A stretch of 58,307 bases of DNA, from contig JAIRME010000045.1 of NCBI GenBank assembly GCA_031258945.1, positions 1 to 58,307 on the forward strand, written 5' to 3'. This DNA is from Mycoplasmataceae bacterium. Lineage in GTDB: Bacteria; Bacillota_I; Bacilli_A; Mycoplasmatales; Mycoplasmoidaceae. Positions 1 to 11,890 of this stretch are shown here, one piece after another (position 1 is the first letter of the stretch; each line of letters opens with the position of its first letter). The notes beneath the pieces are model-generated. The model saw only the letters and a list, made by a program, of their open reading frames with translations. It searched no databases and was not told where the DNA came from. A program made the position numbers and the translations under genes.

Positions 1-114
1 AAAAAATAAATAAACTATTCTAAAAAAAACTTCACAATTTTGTTAGTTAGTCACAAATTTTAAATTCAAGTGAAATACATTACGCTTGTAATAAGGTAAT
101 TTATTTTATTTATG

Positions 115-285
115 TATAATCTTTTCTCGCACAACAGCGAAATAGTATTAGTTGTCTAATAGCTAGTAGCAAAGTGTTAGTAGTAAGTTAGGCTGATTTA
201 ACCGAACCTATTAATACTAGATTAAGAAACTAAGAACTATTTAATACTTTTGTGCCTAAATTAATTAGGAGAAAAATAATATACA
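115..285 (+). promoter_or_regulatory. rpsD promoter and candidate S4 autoregulatory leader
   Basis: A TATAAT hexamer at 115-120 gives a predicted start near 127 and a leader of about 160 nt, unusually long for this compact genome. At its end CCTAA (255-259) can pair with TTAGG (265-269) around a five-base loop. This buries the Shine-Dalgarno AGGAG (267-271) of rpsD. Ribosomal protein S4 is known to repress its own translation in other bacteria, so a leader that masks the ribosome site fits. The hairpin is seen; S4 binding is inferred. No good -35 hexamer is visible. Confidence 0.45.
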
Positions 286-894
286 ATGAGATATACAGGT
301 AGTGTAAATCGTAAATCACGTCGATTAGGGTTTTCAATTTTAGAGAATAATAAAGAATTTTTAAAAGGTAAAAAAAGAACTTATGCTCCCGGTCAACACG
401 GACAGGCTAATAAAAAATTAAGTGGTTACGGTGAACAATTGGCTGAAAAACAAAAAATTGCATATCTTTACGGTGTAAACGATCGCCAATTACGTCGTTT
501 ATTTACGGTTGCTAAAAAAATGAAAGGATCAAATGCTTTAAATCTATTAATTGTTTTGGAATCACGTTTAGACAATTTGGTTTATCGCATGGGGTTTGCC
601 CCTACACGTAGAAGTGCTCGTCAGTTAGTTACACATGGACACATTTTGGTAAATGGTAAAAAAGTAGATATCCCTAGCACCATTATTCCGCCTAAAGCTA
701 TTGTGAGCATTAAAGAAAAATCACATAAGTTACCTCTAATTACTCGAGAAGAAAAAGTGGGAACGTTAGGATTTGTAAAAGTTGATAATGCAACTTTTAG
801 TGGTGAATATTTAAGATATCCTGAACGTAATGAACTAAATCAAGAAATTAACGAAACATATGTTGTAGAATGGTATAACCGTCTTGTTAAATAA
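286..894 (+). CDS. rpsD: 30S ribosomal protein S4
   Basis: Primary 16S rRNA-binding protein that nucleates assembly of the 30S body and also acts as a translational repressor in many bacteria. The 202-residue product has the usual bacterial length. It starts MRYTGSVNRKSRRLG and carries the S4 RNA-binding domain in the middle, around RLDNLVYRMGFAPTRRSARQLVTHGHILVNGKK (residues about 92-125 in pieces). Shine-Dalgarno AGGAG lies 14 bases before the ATG. The gene stands alone behind its own promoter, as rpsD does in other Firmicutes relatives, and is followed by a convergent membrane-protein gene. No internal UGA codons occur. Confidence 0.98.
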   Translation: MRYTGSVNRKSRRLGFSILENNKEFLKGKKRTYAPGQHGQANKKLSGYGEQLAEKQKIAYLYGVNDRQLRRLFTVAKKMKGSNALNLLIVLESRLDNLVYRMGFAPTRRSARQLVTHGHILVNGKKVDIPSTIIPPKAIVSIKEKSHKLPLITREEKVGTLGFVKVDNATFSGEYLRYPERNELNQEINETYVVEWYNRLVK

Positions 895-952
895 ATGTAT
901 TATTTGTTGTTTGATTAAATAAGATTAAACAAAGCACTAAATAATCATAAAT

Positions 953-2128
953 TTACTTGCTCTTGAAAATTGGTTTTTTATTTTTTCTTGCTTTAATAAA
1001 AATCACTAAATAAGTAATAAAACCACCCAAACCAATAATAGCAGGAAAATAAGTGGTAGATGTCCTTCACATAAAGATGGCATTATCAATTCCTGGTTTT
1101 GTGCCCTCTTGATAAGAAAGTAAAATGCGCATTTGTAATTGCATCATACCTTCACCACCTGGGATTGGTAAATAACGATTAGCTGTTGTTACTACGCTAA
1201 CTGAACCTACGACTTTAATAAAGGTAAGAAAATTAAAAAAAGTGTTGTCACCAAAATGTACAACTACTAATGAAGCATACATTGTAATAAATCATAATAA
1301 AGCAGTGATTAGATATATAAAAGCAATTCATAAATTATTTTTTCATTGTTTTAAATAATGTTTTGCACTTCTATATAAAGCACCTTCAACTAAATATTTT
1401 TGATATGTTTGACTTTTTGTGTGATATTGTAAATGGAAAAATTGCTTGGTACGATTAAAAATACGCGAAAGTAGATAATGAATTTTTTTATTAAAGCCAG
1501 ATATTCAATAAAAAACAAACATCAAAAGATCTATTCCTATACCTATGCTCGCTAGAATAACTACTATCATTCCTGATTTATTATCAAAAGAAAGAATGAT
1601 AGAAAATTGAGTGGTTAAATATATAAAAGCTGGTAAAGTAATAAATACTAATATGGTATGATAAATGAATTCATTGATCCATACTATTGCTGTGGCTTGA
1701 GCCGTCGTTACACCTTGAGTTTTTAGCCAAAACATGTTGTATGGCTCAGTTAATAAGATACCTGGAGAAATAGCCGTTAAAAAAGCCGAAGTTGAATAAT
1801 ACAATATTGCTTCTTTTAGAGGTACTTTGATCCCTAAAGCTTTTAGTCTAATCATATATGGTACAGAAACATTAAAAAATTTAAAGAAAAAATATGTAGT
1901 TAATAAAATTAACATGAATGTTGCCATTGACTTGGTGTTGGGATCAATAAAAGCATCATGGATTTCACTAAATAAACTAGAAAAGCTAAACTTATTAAGA
2001 ATAGTAGTAAACGATATCACTACCAAAGCAATCATAATAATTAAGGCAAGAGCTATAAAAGTAACTTTTTTAGCATCAAGAAAAGCATGCTCAGATTTAG
2101 ATTTTTGCTCAATGGTTTTGTGGTTCAT
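953..2128 (-). CDS. Flippase-like integral membrane protein (LPG synthase TM / UPF0104 type)
   Basis: A 391-residue polytopic membrane protein, intact only with UGA as Trp (for example codons at 1505 and 1067). It has an N-terminal cytosolic stretch of about 20 residues followed by many hydrophobic segments. The hallmark near residue 325 is PIPGGEGMMQ, matching the P-PGG-G motif of the lysylphosphatidylglycerol-synthetase transmembrane / YbhN family. Family members flip or help synthesise lipids; the aminoacyl-transferase domain of MprF is absent, so this is the membrane module only. The ATG at 2128 lies 165 bases from the divergent tsf start. The C-terminus ends in a basic tail after the last helix. 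Lipid substrate unknown. Confidence 0.8.
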
Positions 2129-2293
2129 TTAGTTTATGATTATAGTAGGTTAGAGAATATAGCAATCTAATCAATATTTTTACATAAAACACATCATGCT
2201 AAGAACGTTAACTTTATACATAACGTATTAATCTTAATATAATCACAGTCATTAGTTTATCAACAAAATTTTATAAATATAAGGATGTAATAT

Positions 2294-3175
2294 ATGGCGA
2301 ACATGGACTTAATAAAAAAACTACGAGGTATGACCCAAGCTGGTGTAATGGATGCAAAAAAAGCTTTGGAGGAAAACGGTGATGATTTAGATAAAGCCGC
2401 CCAATGACTAAGAGAAAAAGGAATTGTAAAAGCCGCTAAAAAAGCATCTGCTGTAGCAACTGAGGGAATTATAAAAATAATGATTCATGCTGACAAAGCT
2501 TTACTCATTGAAATTAATTCTCAAACAGATTTTGTAGCCATGAGTAGTAGCTTTATTGAATTATCAAATGAAATCACACAAGCTATTTTTAATGCTAATC
2601 CAAATACCCTAGAAGATGCGTTAAAGGCAAAAACAATTAAAGGTTTAACAGTAGAAGAAGCATGTACAGAATTAACAGCACGTATCGGTGAAAAAACTGC
2701 TGTTCGTCGTTTTGAAATAATTAATAAAAAATCTGATGAAGTATTTGCTCATTATGTACATAACAATAACAAAATCGGCGTATTATTAGTACTAACAAAA
2801 GGTTCAAACGATATAGCCGGACATGATGTTGCTATGCATGCTGCTGCAATGAATCCTAAATTTTTAAGCCAACAAGATGTTGATCAAGCATGACTAATGA
2901 ATGAAACAAAAATATTAAAAGAACAAACAATTGCCGAAGGTAAGCCTGCTGATAAAGCTGAGATGATCGTGAAAGGTCGTGTTAAAAAAATGTTAGCAGA
3001 AGTTTGTTTACTAGACCAACAATTTTTTAAAGATCCTTCTAAATCAATTCAAGAGTTTTTAAATAGTCATAAATCAATTGCTATTAAATATCTTCGCTAT
3101 GAAGTTGGTGAAGGCATTGAGAAAAAAAATAACGATTTTGCTGCCGAAGTAGCTGCTCAAATGAAATTTAACTAA
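2294..3175 (+). CDS. tsf: Translation elongation factor Ts
   Basis: Guanine-nucleotide exchange factor for EF-Tu. The 293-residue protein opens with the conserved UBA-like N-terminal domain (LIKKLRGMTQAGVMDAKKAL) and has the EF-Ts signature EINSQTDFVA near residue 75 and the C-terminal KSIAIKYLRYEVGEGIEKK. UGA codons at Trp positions (2407, 2891) must be read through. AAGGA (2281-2285) precedes the ATG. It is first in a block tsf-pyrH-frr-uppS-cdsA-dxr-polC; rpsB, the usual upstream partner, is not here. Its stop codon shares one base with the pyrH start (TAATG), indicating translational coupling. Confidence 0.97.
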
Positions 3176-3888
3176 TGATAAAAGAACGAATTATTATAAA
3201 AATATCAGGTGCGGCTTTAAAGGAAAGTCAGCATAATCATATTTTATCTTCCATTAAATTAAAAAATATTGCTAAGCAAATTAAAATTATCCATCATAGT
3301 TATGATGTTGGTATAGTTGTGGGAGGAGGTAATATTTGGCGTGGTGGTACCAGTGATTTAAAATTGTATCGCGAAGCACAAGCTCATTACATGGGGATGA
3401 TAGCTACCATCATTAATTCCGTTGCCTTGAAAGAAGCTCTGCTTAAGATAGGTGTAAAAGCTGAAGTTCATTCTTTGTTACCATGCCCTAAAGTGGCTAT
3501 TAATTATCAAAAGAATACTGCTAATAAAGCATTAAGTCAACACAAAGTAATAATTTTAGCCGGAGGTACTGGTAAACCTTTCTTTAGTACAGACACAGGC
3601 GCTGCACAAGATGCAGTTGAATTAAAGGCGAAAAGCATCATAATGGGTAAGGATGGTGTGGATGGTGTTTATTCAGATGATCCAAAAAAAAATAACAAAG
3701 CAATTCGTTATGCGCATTTAACCTTTCAAAAAGCTATTAATGAAAAATTAAAAATTATGGATTTAAGCGCTTTAAAAATATGTCAATCTCATAATATAAA
3801 TATTGTAGTATTTAACATGGAAAGAAAGAATGCTATTGTGAATGCTATAAATCACAAGATACCAATTACGATAGTAGACAATAAATAG
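3175..3888 (+). CDS. pyrH: Uridylate kinase
   Basis: Phosphorylates UMP to UDP in pyrimidine nucleotide supply. The 237-residue product is the expected length for the bacterial hexameric amino-acid-kinase fold. Visible motifs are the N-terminal phosphate loop KISGAALK, the glycine loop GGGNIWRGG (about residues 50-58), and KDGVDGVYSDDPKKN toward the C-terminal third. The ATG overlaps the last base of tsf. frr follows after seven bases, so it is an internal gene of the operon. Confidence 0.97.
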   Translation: MIKERIIIKISGAALKESQHNHILSSIKLKNIAKQIKIIHHSYDVGIVVGGGNIWRGGTSDLKLYREAQAHYMGMIATIINSVALKEALLKIGVKAEVHSLLPCPKVAINYQKNTANKALSQHKVIILAGGTGKPFFSTDTGAAQDAVELKAKSIIMGKDGVDGVYSDDPKKNNKAIRYAHLTFQKAINEKLKIMDLSALKICQSHNINIVVFNMERKNAIVNAINHKIPITIVDNK

Positions 3889-3895
3889 GAAAAAC

Positions 3896-4453
3896 ATGCA
3901 AGAATGAAAAAAATTACAAGAAGAATTTGAATTAGAAGCAAACGATGTTACTAATTGGTTGGATGATGAATATACACGGATCCGTAGCGGTCGTGTTAGT
4001 TTAAACATTTTAGATATTGTCAAAATAGAAGCATATGGTGAAATGATGAGCTTAAACCAAATTGCTAACTTGCAAATTGTAGATGCTCGTCAAATTTTGA
4101 TTAAACCATATGATCGCGGGCAAATTCACGATATTGCAAAAGCTATTACAGCTAGTCAACTGAATGTTAACCCTCAAGTTAATGCTGATAATATTCGCTT
4201 GATATTTCCTGCCCAAACAGAAGAAAATCGCCGACAAAATACTAAAAAAGCTAAGGAAATTTTAGAAATAGCTAAAACTAAATTGCGTAACGTACGTAAA
4301 AATATACAAGATCAATACAAAAAAGTAAAAGACACTGTTAGTGAAGATTTAATTCGTTTTTTTGAAGAAGAATTAAATAAAATTACTAAAACATACAATA
4401 ATAAATTAGAAGATATTTACAATAAAAAAGAACAGGAATTAATGCGTATTTAA
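3896..4453 (+). CDS. frr: Ribosome recycling factor
   Basis: With EF-G, splits post-termination ribosomes. The 185-residue length is standard. The start at 3896 is preceded by GGAAAA and gives MQEWKKLQEEFELE, where the fourth codon is a UGA Trp; starting only after this UGA would remove the first helix of the coiled-coil domain. The conserved TRIRSGRVS near residue 27 and the C-terminal long helices rich in Lys/Glu (KAKEILEIAKTKLRNVRKN) are diagnostic. It lies seven bases after pyrH and two before uppS. Confidence 0.96.
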
Positions 4454-4455
4454 AA

Positions 4456-5124
4456 ATGTTAAATAGTATTCCTCAGCATGTTGCCATCATTATGGACGGT
4501 AACGGACGTTGAGCTAAGCAATTAAAAAAAACTCGTACTTTTGGGCATAAAAAAGGTCTCACAATTATTGACGAAATTGTGAACACTGCCATTAAATATC
4601 ACATTAAAGTATTGTCACTTTTTGCTTTTAGTACCGAAAATTGACATCGTTCATTAAAAGAAATTAATTTCATTATGCATTTAGTTGAAAATAAATTAAC
4701 AAAAAAGACATTGACTTCTTTTAATGAACACGGTATACAATTTCGTTGAACAGGTTTTGAAAAACATTTACCTCAATCAATGGTAAAAAAAATGTTATTA
4801 ATGCAAAGTGCTACTAAACATAATTCAAGAATTATTTTAAACATTTGTTTTAACTATGGAGGTAAACAAGATATATTACAAGCCGTTCAAAAATTTAAAA
4901 TTGGTGTTAACTTTGAAAATTTGCTTTTAACTAAGGATCTGCCTTCAATTGATTTACTTATTAGAACCGGTAACGAAAAACGCATTAGTAATTTTATGCT
5001 ATGACAATTAGCATATGCTGAGATTATTTTTGAACCAATTTTTTGACCAGCTTACAATTCCAAAATCTTTTCAAAAAATTTATTAGAATTTTCTAAGAGA
5101 CAAAGGAGATTCGGAAGAGTCTAA
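4456..5124 (+). CDS. uppS: Isoprenyl (undecaprenyl) diphosphate synthase
   Basis: cis-Prenyltransferase that condenses isopentenyl diphosphate onto a prenyl diphosphate. At 222 residues it is slightly short for the family. The N-terminal HVAIIMDGNGRWAK is the catalytic signature (Asp in MDGNGRW); SLFAFSTENWHR and the C-terminal DLLIRTGNEKRISNF...WQLAYAEI motifs are present. Several of these Trp residues are UGA codons. In a wall-less cell the product cannot serve peptidoglycan, so another lipid carrier role is likely. It sits just upstream of cdsA with a one-base TAATG overlap, and dxr, which supplies its substrate, is two genes further on. Confidence 0.95.
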
Positions 5125-6239
5125 TGATTGTTAATAAATTAAACAAAGAAATGAAAGACTCCATGAATAAACGGACTCGTAGTGGTCTTTTGATGATGTG
5201 TTATGGATTTGGTATTTTATTTTGTCTAACTTTAAGCGATCAATTTTCTAATGGTTGAGCTAGTTATTTACCAGAAAATATTCATAAAAATATTTCTTTT
5301 GCATTTGCGATTATTAGTATTCTAAGTATTGCTTGAATGAGTATTTTTATAGCAAGAGAATTACATCACTGTTTTATTGATACGAACAATAGAAAACATA
5401 TCATTTTCATTGCGATTAGCATGTTATTGATCCAATTAGTACCTACTTTTATTTGGTTGTACCCTAACTATTTCACTGTTAACAATAAACTAATCTGGTT
5501 TTTGGCATTTTTTATAAGTGTTTTAGTCATATCATTGTTTAGTTTACCATTTCTATTCATAATGGTTAACCATAGTAAAAGACCTACACAATTTAACAAA
5601 ATTGTATTCCCATTTTTAGTAATTGGTATAGGGTGAACATTAGGATGTGTTTATTATTTAAGCATTCAAAGGTATTGAACTACCATCTTAATTTTGGTAG
5701 CGGTGGTAGTAGTTTGCGATATTGTTGCTTATTTTGCTGGAATATTATTTGGTAAACATAAAATGGCTCCAACAATATCTCCTAAAAAAAGTTGAGAGGG
5801 GGCTATTATCGGTTCGATTGCTTCATCTGCATTAATTATTCTATTTATTTTTCTATTTTCATTGATTCCCCATATCCCTTGCTCAAGCATGGATACACCT
5901 TTTAATTTTTTTGGTGTACAATTTGAAAACTATTTTAACAATATGTATAAAAATTGAGTATGGTGAGTAGTGATTAGTCTCATTATTATTACCTTAACTT
6001 TTTTTTCAATTTGTGGCGATTTATTATTTAGCTGATTCAAGCGTAAAAATAATATCAAGGATTTTGGTAACAGTTTACCAGGACATGGAGGTTTTCTTGA
6101 TCGCATTGACTCATTCGTAGTGGTAGTAGTAGTATTTGCTATTATTACTTTTATCATTTCCATTTTTACCATTATTTATCATGCATCTCATGATAACATA
6201 GATATTTACAAATATCTATTTAGAGGTTGATACAAATAA
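5124..6239 (+). CDS. cdsA: Phosphatidate cytidylyltransferase
   Basis: Makes CDP-diacylglycerol from phosphatidate and CTP, the entry to membrane phospholipid synthesis. The 371-residue polytopic protein has multiple hydrophobic helices, the family segment [29 protein letters not shown] (residues about 195-225, given here in pieces: CDIVAYFAG and SPKKSWEG) and the C-terminal GFLDRIDSFVVV. The start overlaps the uppS stop; the stop overlaps the dxr start. Position between uppS and dxr is the standard order. Confidence 0.95.
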
Positions 6240-7321
6240 TGAGAATTCTGGTCTTAGGTGCCACTGGAAGTATCGGTCAACAAACTATTAGTATCATTAA
6301 AAAATTAAAATATCAATTGGTGGGAATTAGTTTTAACATTAATAGCAAATTAGCTGCCCATATCAAAACAAAATATAAATATTCACCAAGCGATCACAAA
6401 CATTCAAATGTTAGAAGTTTTAGCGAACTAATAAAAAAATCCAACCCCGATATTGTAGTTAATGCAATTGTGGGGTTTGCAGGATTAAAACCAACAATTG
6501 TTACGATTCAAAATAAAAAAACATTGTGTCTGGCTAATAAAGAATCGTTAGTAGTAGCAGGCAAATTCATAACACAATTAGCTAAACAAAATCATGTCAA
6601 AATTTATCCGATTGACAGCGAACATACGGCACTATATCAGATCATTAGCCAAACTCCAAATAAACGCTTTAAAAAAATATACATTACTGCTAGTGGTGGT
6701 CCATTTTACAAACTTCCAAAAAATCAATGACATAAAATTACATATCAGGAAGCCATAAAACATCCAACTTGAAAAATGGGTAATAAAATCTCCATTGATT
6801 CATCTACACTAATTAATAAATGTTATGAAATAATTGAAGCATATTGATATTTTCACACTAAGAATATTGAACCGCTTTATCATCCACAATCTCTTGTGCA
6901 TGCTATTGTTCAATATTCTAAGAAAAAGTTAATGTTTGTAAGTAAACCAGATATGAAATTATCAATTTATCAGGCTTTAACTCAATTTAAAAAAACATCC
7001 ATGCATGTTATTACTTATGACAGAAAATATCAATTAGAGAAAATTGATAGTAAGAAATGAATTCCTATTAAGTGGGCCTATCAAGTATTAAAAAAACCCA
7101 ATTCATCTTTACCGATTATTATTAATATAGCGAATGAATATGCTATCAATTTATTTAGGGTTCAAAAGATTAAATTTGATGATATTATTCCGTTAATTAC
7201 TAAATGCATTAATCATTTTAAAGTTACTAATATTTCTTCTTTCCCAGAGGTCTTTTCACTTCAAAAAAAGATCAACAATTATTTAAATTACAAGTTCATT
7301 AAACAAAATAATACCAAATAA
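6239..7321 (+). CDS. dxr: 1-deoxy-D-xylulose 5-phosphate reductoisomerase
   Basis: Converts DXP to MEP with NADPH in the non-mevalonate isoprenoid pathway. The 360-residue product is a little short. NADPH-binding GATGSIGQQT is at residues 8-17. The catalytic block contains CLANKESLV, IDSEHTAL, TASGGPF and the WKMGNKISIDSSTLINK segment; the PDMKLSIYQAL motif and NEYAINLF follow. The ATG at 6239 couples to the cdsA stop (TAATG); a TTG four codons upstream is possible but less likely. Internal UGA Trp codons are frequent. Presence of dxr indicates this lineage uses the MEP route, which only some mollicutes keep. Confidence 0.95.
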
Positions 7322-7336
7322 AAATATGCATTTATA

Positions 7337-10300
7337 ATGCAAACAACTATGGATAAGTTTAAAACATTTTTTTCACGTATAGGCTTACTTAACGAACCAC
7401 AGTTTGATGAACTTTCACGGCATGCACAATTTGAAATTAAATTACCTACCAACAAAGTTGGAGCACCACTCAAGACCACATTAAATATTCTTTTAAAATC
7501 CGTTCCATCATCTCAATTAATTAATACTTTGTACGAAAATATTGAAAATATTAAAGATAAACTAAATGTTGTCTTTATAGGTAATCCTATTCCAATTGAT
7601 ATACATCAGTTGAGTTCATACATTCTGCTTTTTTTTAAAATTAATGGAATTAATAATGTCTTATTGAATAATTTAATTCAACGTGAAAATATTGCAATTA
7701 CTGACTCTGGGTTAGTAATGATTACATACGATAGTAAATCTGAAATGAAAGAGTTTAAGTTTATTGAAAAAACACTATTGGATTTTTTACGTTCAATTAA
7801 TTTATTTGTTACTGGCTTTGACTATCAAGCTAATCACGATCAGAAGCAATTGAATGCTTATAAAAAAGTAAAAGAAGAAGAAATATTGGCAACATTAAGA
7901 CCGACTAATGTAGACGAATTACAACTACGTAGAGTTATTGCTTATAACCAAAATATTTTTATTAACAAATATAAAGACCCAATTACTAAAATATCAAATA
8001 TTGTCTACACTGGTGAAAACCAATACCTTAATGTGAGTGGAGAAATTTTTAAAATTAATGTTGATATATTAAAAAATGGCGCACAAAAATTTGTTTTTTA
8101 TGTGAGCGATTATGAAGATTCAATTGCAATTACTTTATTTGCTGGGGTAAAGAAAGCTTTCAATGCTTATGGGGCAGATATTAATCTACCGTTTCATTAT
8201 CTTAAATCTTTTGCAAAAGGAGACTGAGTTAAAGCACGGATTAGAATAGACCAAAATAAATATACCAATAACGAAATACAGGGTCTATGCAATTACATTA
8301 CCAAAGTTAATAAACCTAAACAATTTGCGAGAGATGATTTGGAACATAAAACAAGAATTGAACTATTGGCACATACTAATATGTCTATGTTTGATGGTCT
8401 AATTGAACCAGAAAAATTAGTACGTCGTTCTAAAACATATAATTGACAAGCAATCGGCATTGCTGACCGTTTCAATGTACATGCATATCCTGTGGTTATG
8501 AATGCCGCTGCTAAATTTAGACAAAAAATTGCTTACGGTTTAGAATGTAATGTTATTAATCGTCAAATTGATATTGTAATCAATCCTCATGAACAAGACT
8601 TGAATAATAATGAATATGTTATTTTTGATATTGAAACAACGGGATTAAATAATGAATATGACGAAATCACAGAATTTGGAGCCATTAAAGTTAAGAACGG
8701 CATGATAATTGATGAAGTAGATTGATTCGCTAGTATTTCTAAGCCTTTATCCTATAAGTTGCAAGAAAAAACACATATTACCAATGAAATGTTGATGGGT
8801 CAACCAAACATCAAGGAAATATTGAAAAGAATTGTACATTTTGTAGGTGATGCCACTTTGATTGCCCATAATGCTGCTAGCTTTGACATCCGTTTCATCA
8901 ATAAAAAATTACAACAAAATAATATGCCTATTTTAACTAATACAGTGATTGATACATTGCTATTGTCATATGCTATTAACACTCATTTAGTAAGACATAA
9001 TTTGGGAGTCGTAGCACGTGATTTAAAGTTAAACTACGATGAATCAACCGCACATCGTGCTAATATTGATGCTCGCGTTTTATATGAAGTTTGATTATCC
9101 ATGATACATCGTTTAGAAAAATTGGATATTAAAAATATTAATGATATCAATGTTAAATTACAAAATGATAAATTACATCATAACCAGTTTGGTCATTTTG
9201 TCGTCATTTATTCACGAAATCAGCAAGGGATAAAAGATATTTATAAATTAGTATCGCATTCTCATACGAAAAACTTACACCGAAAACCAAGAGTTTATAT
9301 AGATGAAATTAAAAATAATCGTGCTAATTTAATTGTTACAAATCATCCGACTGAGAGCGATATTTGGGATATTGCTTTAAACGGAAGCGATGAACAATTA
9401 GCAATGGCAATGATGTTTTATGATTATATTTTTGTAGCCCCTGTAAATAATCTATTGCATTTAATTCATCGCGAAGAAATTAACGAACAAAACGTAAAAA
9501 AAACAATCAACAGAATCATAGAAGTAGCTAATAATGTAAATAAAAAAGTAATCGCAGTTAGCGATGCGTACTATTTAGACCCTAATGAAAAAATTGCACA
9601 TGATGTTTATGTTCACACCAAACAAGGTGGTGGTAGTAGTCATCGCTTATACCGCTATGGTGATAGCAATAGTGTCATGCCAGATATGCATTTACGGACT
9701 ACGAAAGAAATGCTGAATGAATTTAATTTTCTAAAAGATGAAGAGAAAATTAGAGAAATTGTGATTGATAATACTCATTTATTTATCAATCAAATTGATG
9801 GTGACATTAGACCAGTAAAAACAGGCTCTTTTCGCCCTAAATTAGGTGATGTGTCAACTAAATTGAGAAATTTAGTCAATGAGCAAGTCAATCAAATGTA
9901 TGACAAGAAAATTCCTAAAATAGTTAATGATCGGATTGAACATGAACTAAAAATGATCATTGACAATGACTATGCTATTATTTATTGAAGTTGCTATTTA
10001 TTGGTAAAACAAACCAATGAAGATGGATACATTGTTGGATCACGAGGATCAGTTGGCTCTTCCATTGTGGCATATTTATCTGGCATATCAGAAGTTAATC
10101 CCTTAAAACCCCATTATTATTGTAAAAAGTGTAAAAACATTGATTTCAATGTTTCTAATCATGCCGATGGTTTTGATTTACCTCCCCAAAAATGCCCTAT
10201 TTGTGGTGCCATAATGCAAGGTGATGGTCATAATATCCCTTTTGAAACTTTTTTGGGATTTCCAGGTGACCCCAAAGTACCAGATATCGATTTAAATTTT

Positions 10301-11728
10301 CCTGGTGAATATCAACCTAAAGCCCATGACTTTATTCGTAGGTTATTTGGTGAAACTCGTACTTTTCGAGCTGGCACCATTTCTACTGTAGCAGAAAAAA
10401 CTGCTTTTGGTTGAGTACGTAATTATTTTGAATTAACAAAACCTAATGAACAACCGAAGAATTCTACCATTGAATGAATAGCCTCAAAGTGTATGGATGT
10501 AAAACGAACAACTGGTCAACACCCTGGAGGAATAATTATTGTGCCACAAGAGTACGATATCTTAGATTTCACACCATACAATTTCCCAGCTGACAATAGA
10601 GATGTCAATTGATATACAACTCATTTTGATTACAAAAAGATTCATGACAATTTATTGAAATTTGATATTCTAGGTCATGAAGATCCAACATCTTTAAAAA
10701 TGTTAGAAGATATTACTGGTATTAAAATTCAAGATATCCCTTTCCATGACGATGAAGTAATGAAACTCTATTATTCTATGGATTCACTTAGAATTGACCC
10801 TAATTTAATTTTGGGAGAAAAGATTGGCTCATTTGGATTACCTGAATTTGGTACACAATTTGTAAGAAGCATGTTGGCTGTTGCTCAACCTAAATCTTTT
10901 GCTGATTTAGTTCGTGTTTGTGGTTTGGCTCACGGAACTGATGTATGAAAAAATAATGCTGAACAATTAATTGTAAAACAAGGTATGAAATTGTCAGAGG
11001 TGATTACTTGTCGCGACGATATCATGAACTATTTAATTCATGTTGGCATCAATCATGAAGATGCATTTAAAATCATGGAATCAGTACGAAAAGGCAAAGG
11101 TTTAACATCTGATTGAATGTCTTTGATGCGTAAAAATGGTGTGAGCGATTGATATATTAATTCATGTAATAAAATTAAATACCTATTCCCTAAAGCTCAT
11201 GCAACGGCATATGTTATGATGTCGTGAAGAATTGCTTGATTTAAAATTCATCATCCATTAGCTTTCTATGCCGTTTACTTTAGCGTGCGGCCAGATGTAA
11301 GTGATTTACCAACTATCTTAAAAGGCCCAGATGCTATTCGTAATAAATTGCATGATGTTAAAACTCGTCTAGCCGATTTCAAAACCAAGGGTAGTGTAAA
11401 AGCGAAAGAGGAAAATTTAATCCCTATCTATGAGTTAGCACTGGAAATGTATGCCCGCGGATATTCATTTACTAATATCAATCTAGAAAAATCTGATGCT
11501 TTTAATTATATTGTTGAAGGCAACACATTAATTCCTCCATTCAAAGTATTAGATGGAATGGGCGAACAAGCAGCTAATTCTATCATTCAAGCTAGAAACG
11601 AACGACCATTCAGTTCCAAAGCAGATTTAGCAGCAAGAACTAAAATCACTAAATCTATCCTCGCAGCATTCAATGTAATGGGTGTAACTAATAATTTGGA
11701 CGAAGACAATCAATTAAGTTTATTTTAA
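7337..11728 (+). CDS. polC: DNA polymerase III alpha subunit, PolC type
   Basis: Replicative polymerase of low-GC Gram-positive bacteria. The 1463-residue product is full length when UGA is Trp. Order: an N-terminal domain and OB fold; a PHP domain beginning near residue 345 (HTNMSMFDG); a proofreading DEDD exonuclease inserted in the PHP domain (FDIETTG with Asp431 and Glu433); then the polymerase. A zinc-binding CKKC...CPICG pair lies near residues 925-955, the catalytic PDIDLNFPG near 981, and [15 protein letters not shown] near 1107. It closes the tsf operon; proS and rseP, which often separate dxr and polC elsewhere, are absent. The start has no clear Shine-Dalgarno; ATG at 7349 is an alternative. 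Confidence 0.97.
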
Positions 11729-11853
11729 AAATATGTTGAGTTAGTTTAAATTGTATATTAATTTTTTCATGAAATATCTCCTTGTTGAGTGCTCCACTTT
11801 TAGGGGTACAGCTTGCCATATTCATTTGTTATAAGAATTACTCAATTAAAATC

Positions 11854-11859
11854 TATAAT
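11854..11859 (+). promoter_or_regulatory. -10 element for xylAB
   Basis: A perfect TATAAT 31 bases upstream of the xylA start. The best -35-like sequence, TTGTTA (11826-11831), is 22 bases away, too far for a standard promoter, so expression may need an activator or rely on the -10 alone. The 160-base gap after polC shows no clear terminator or xylose-type operator. Confidence 0.5.
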
Positions 11860-11890
11860 GCTTTTGAAATATAGTGAGAGATAACAAACA

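Noticed and set aside
953-2128. Apparent stop codons (TGA) splitting this and most other genes
   Set aside because: The TGA codons fall at places where Trp is expected and frames continue with family motifs, so they are Trp codons of genetic code 4, not pseudogenes or selenocysteine.
1827-2132. + strand frame inside the membrane-protein gene
   Set aside because: Antisense to a well-supported polytopic membrane protein; no initiation signal.
11729-11890. Possible riboswitch or cre site before xylA
   Set aside because: No known aptamer core or cre consensus could be matched, and most of the gap lies upstream of the -10.
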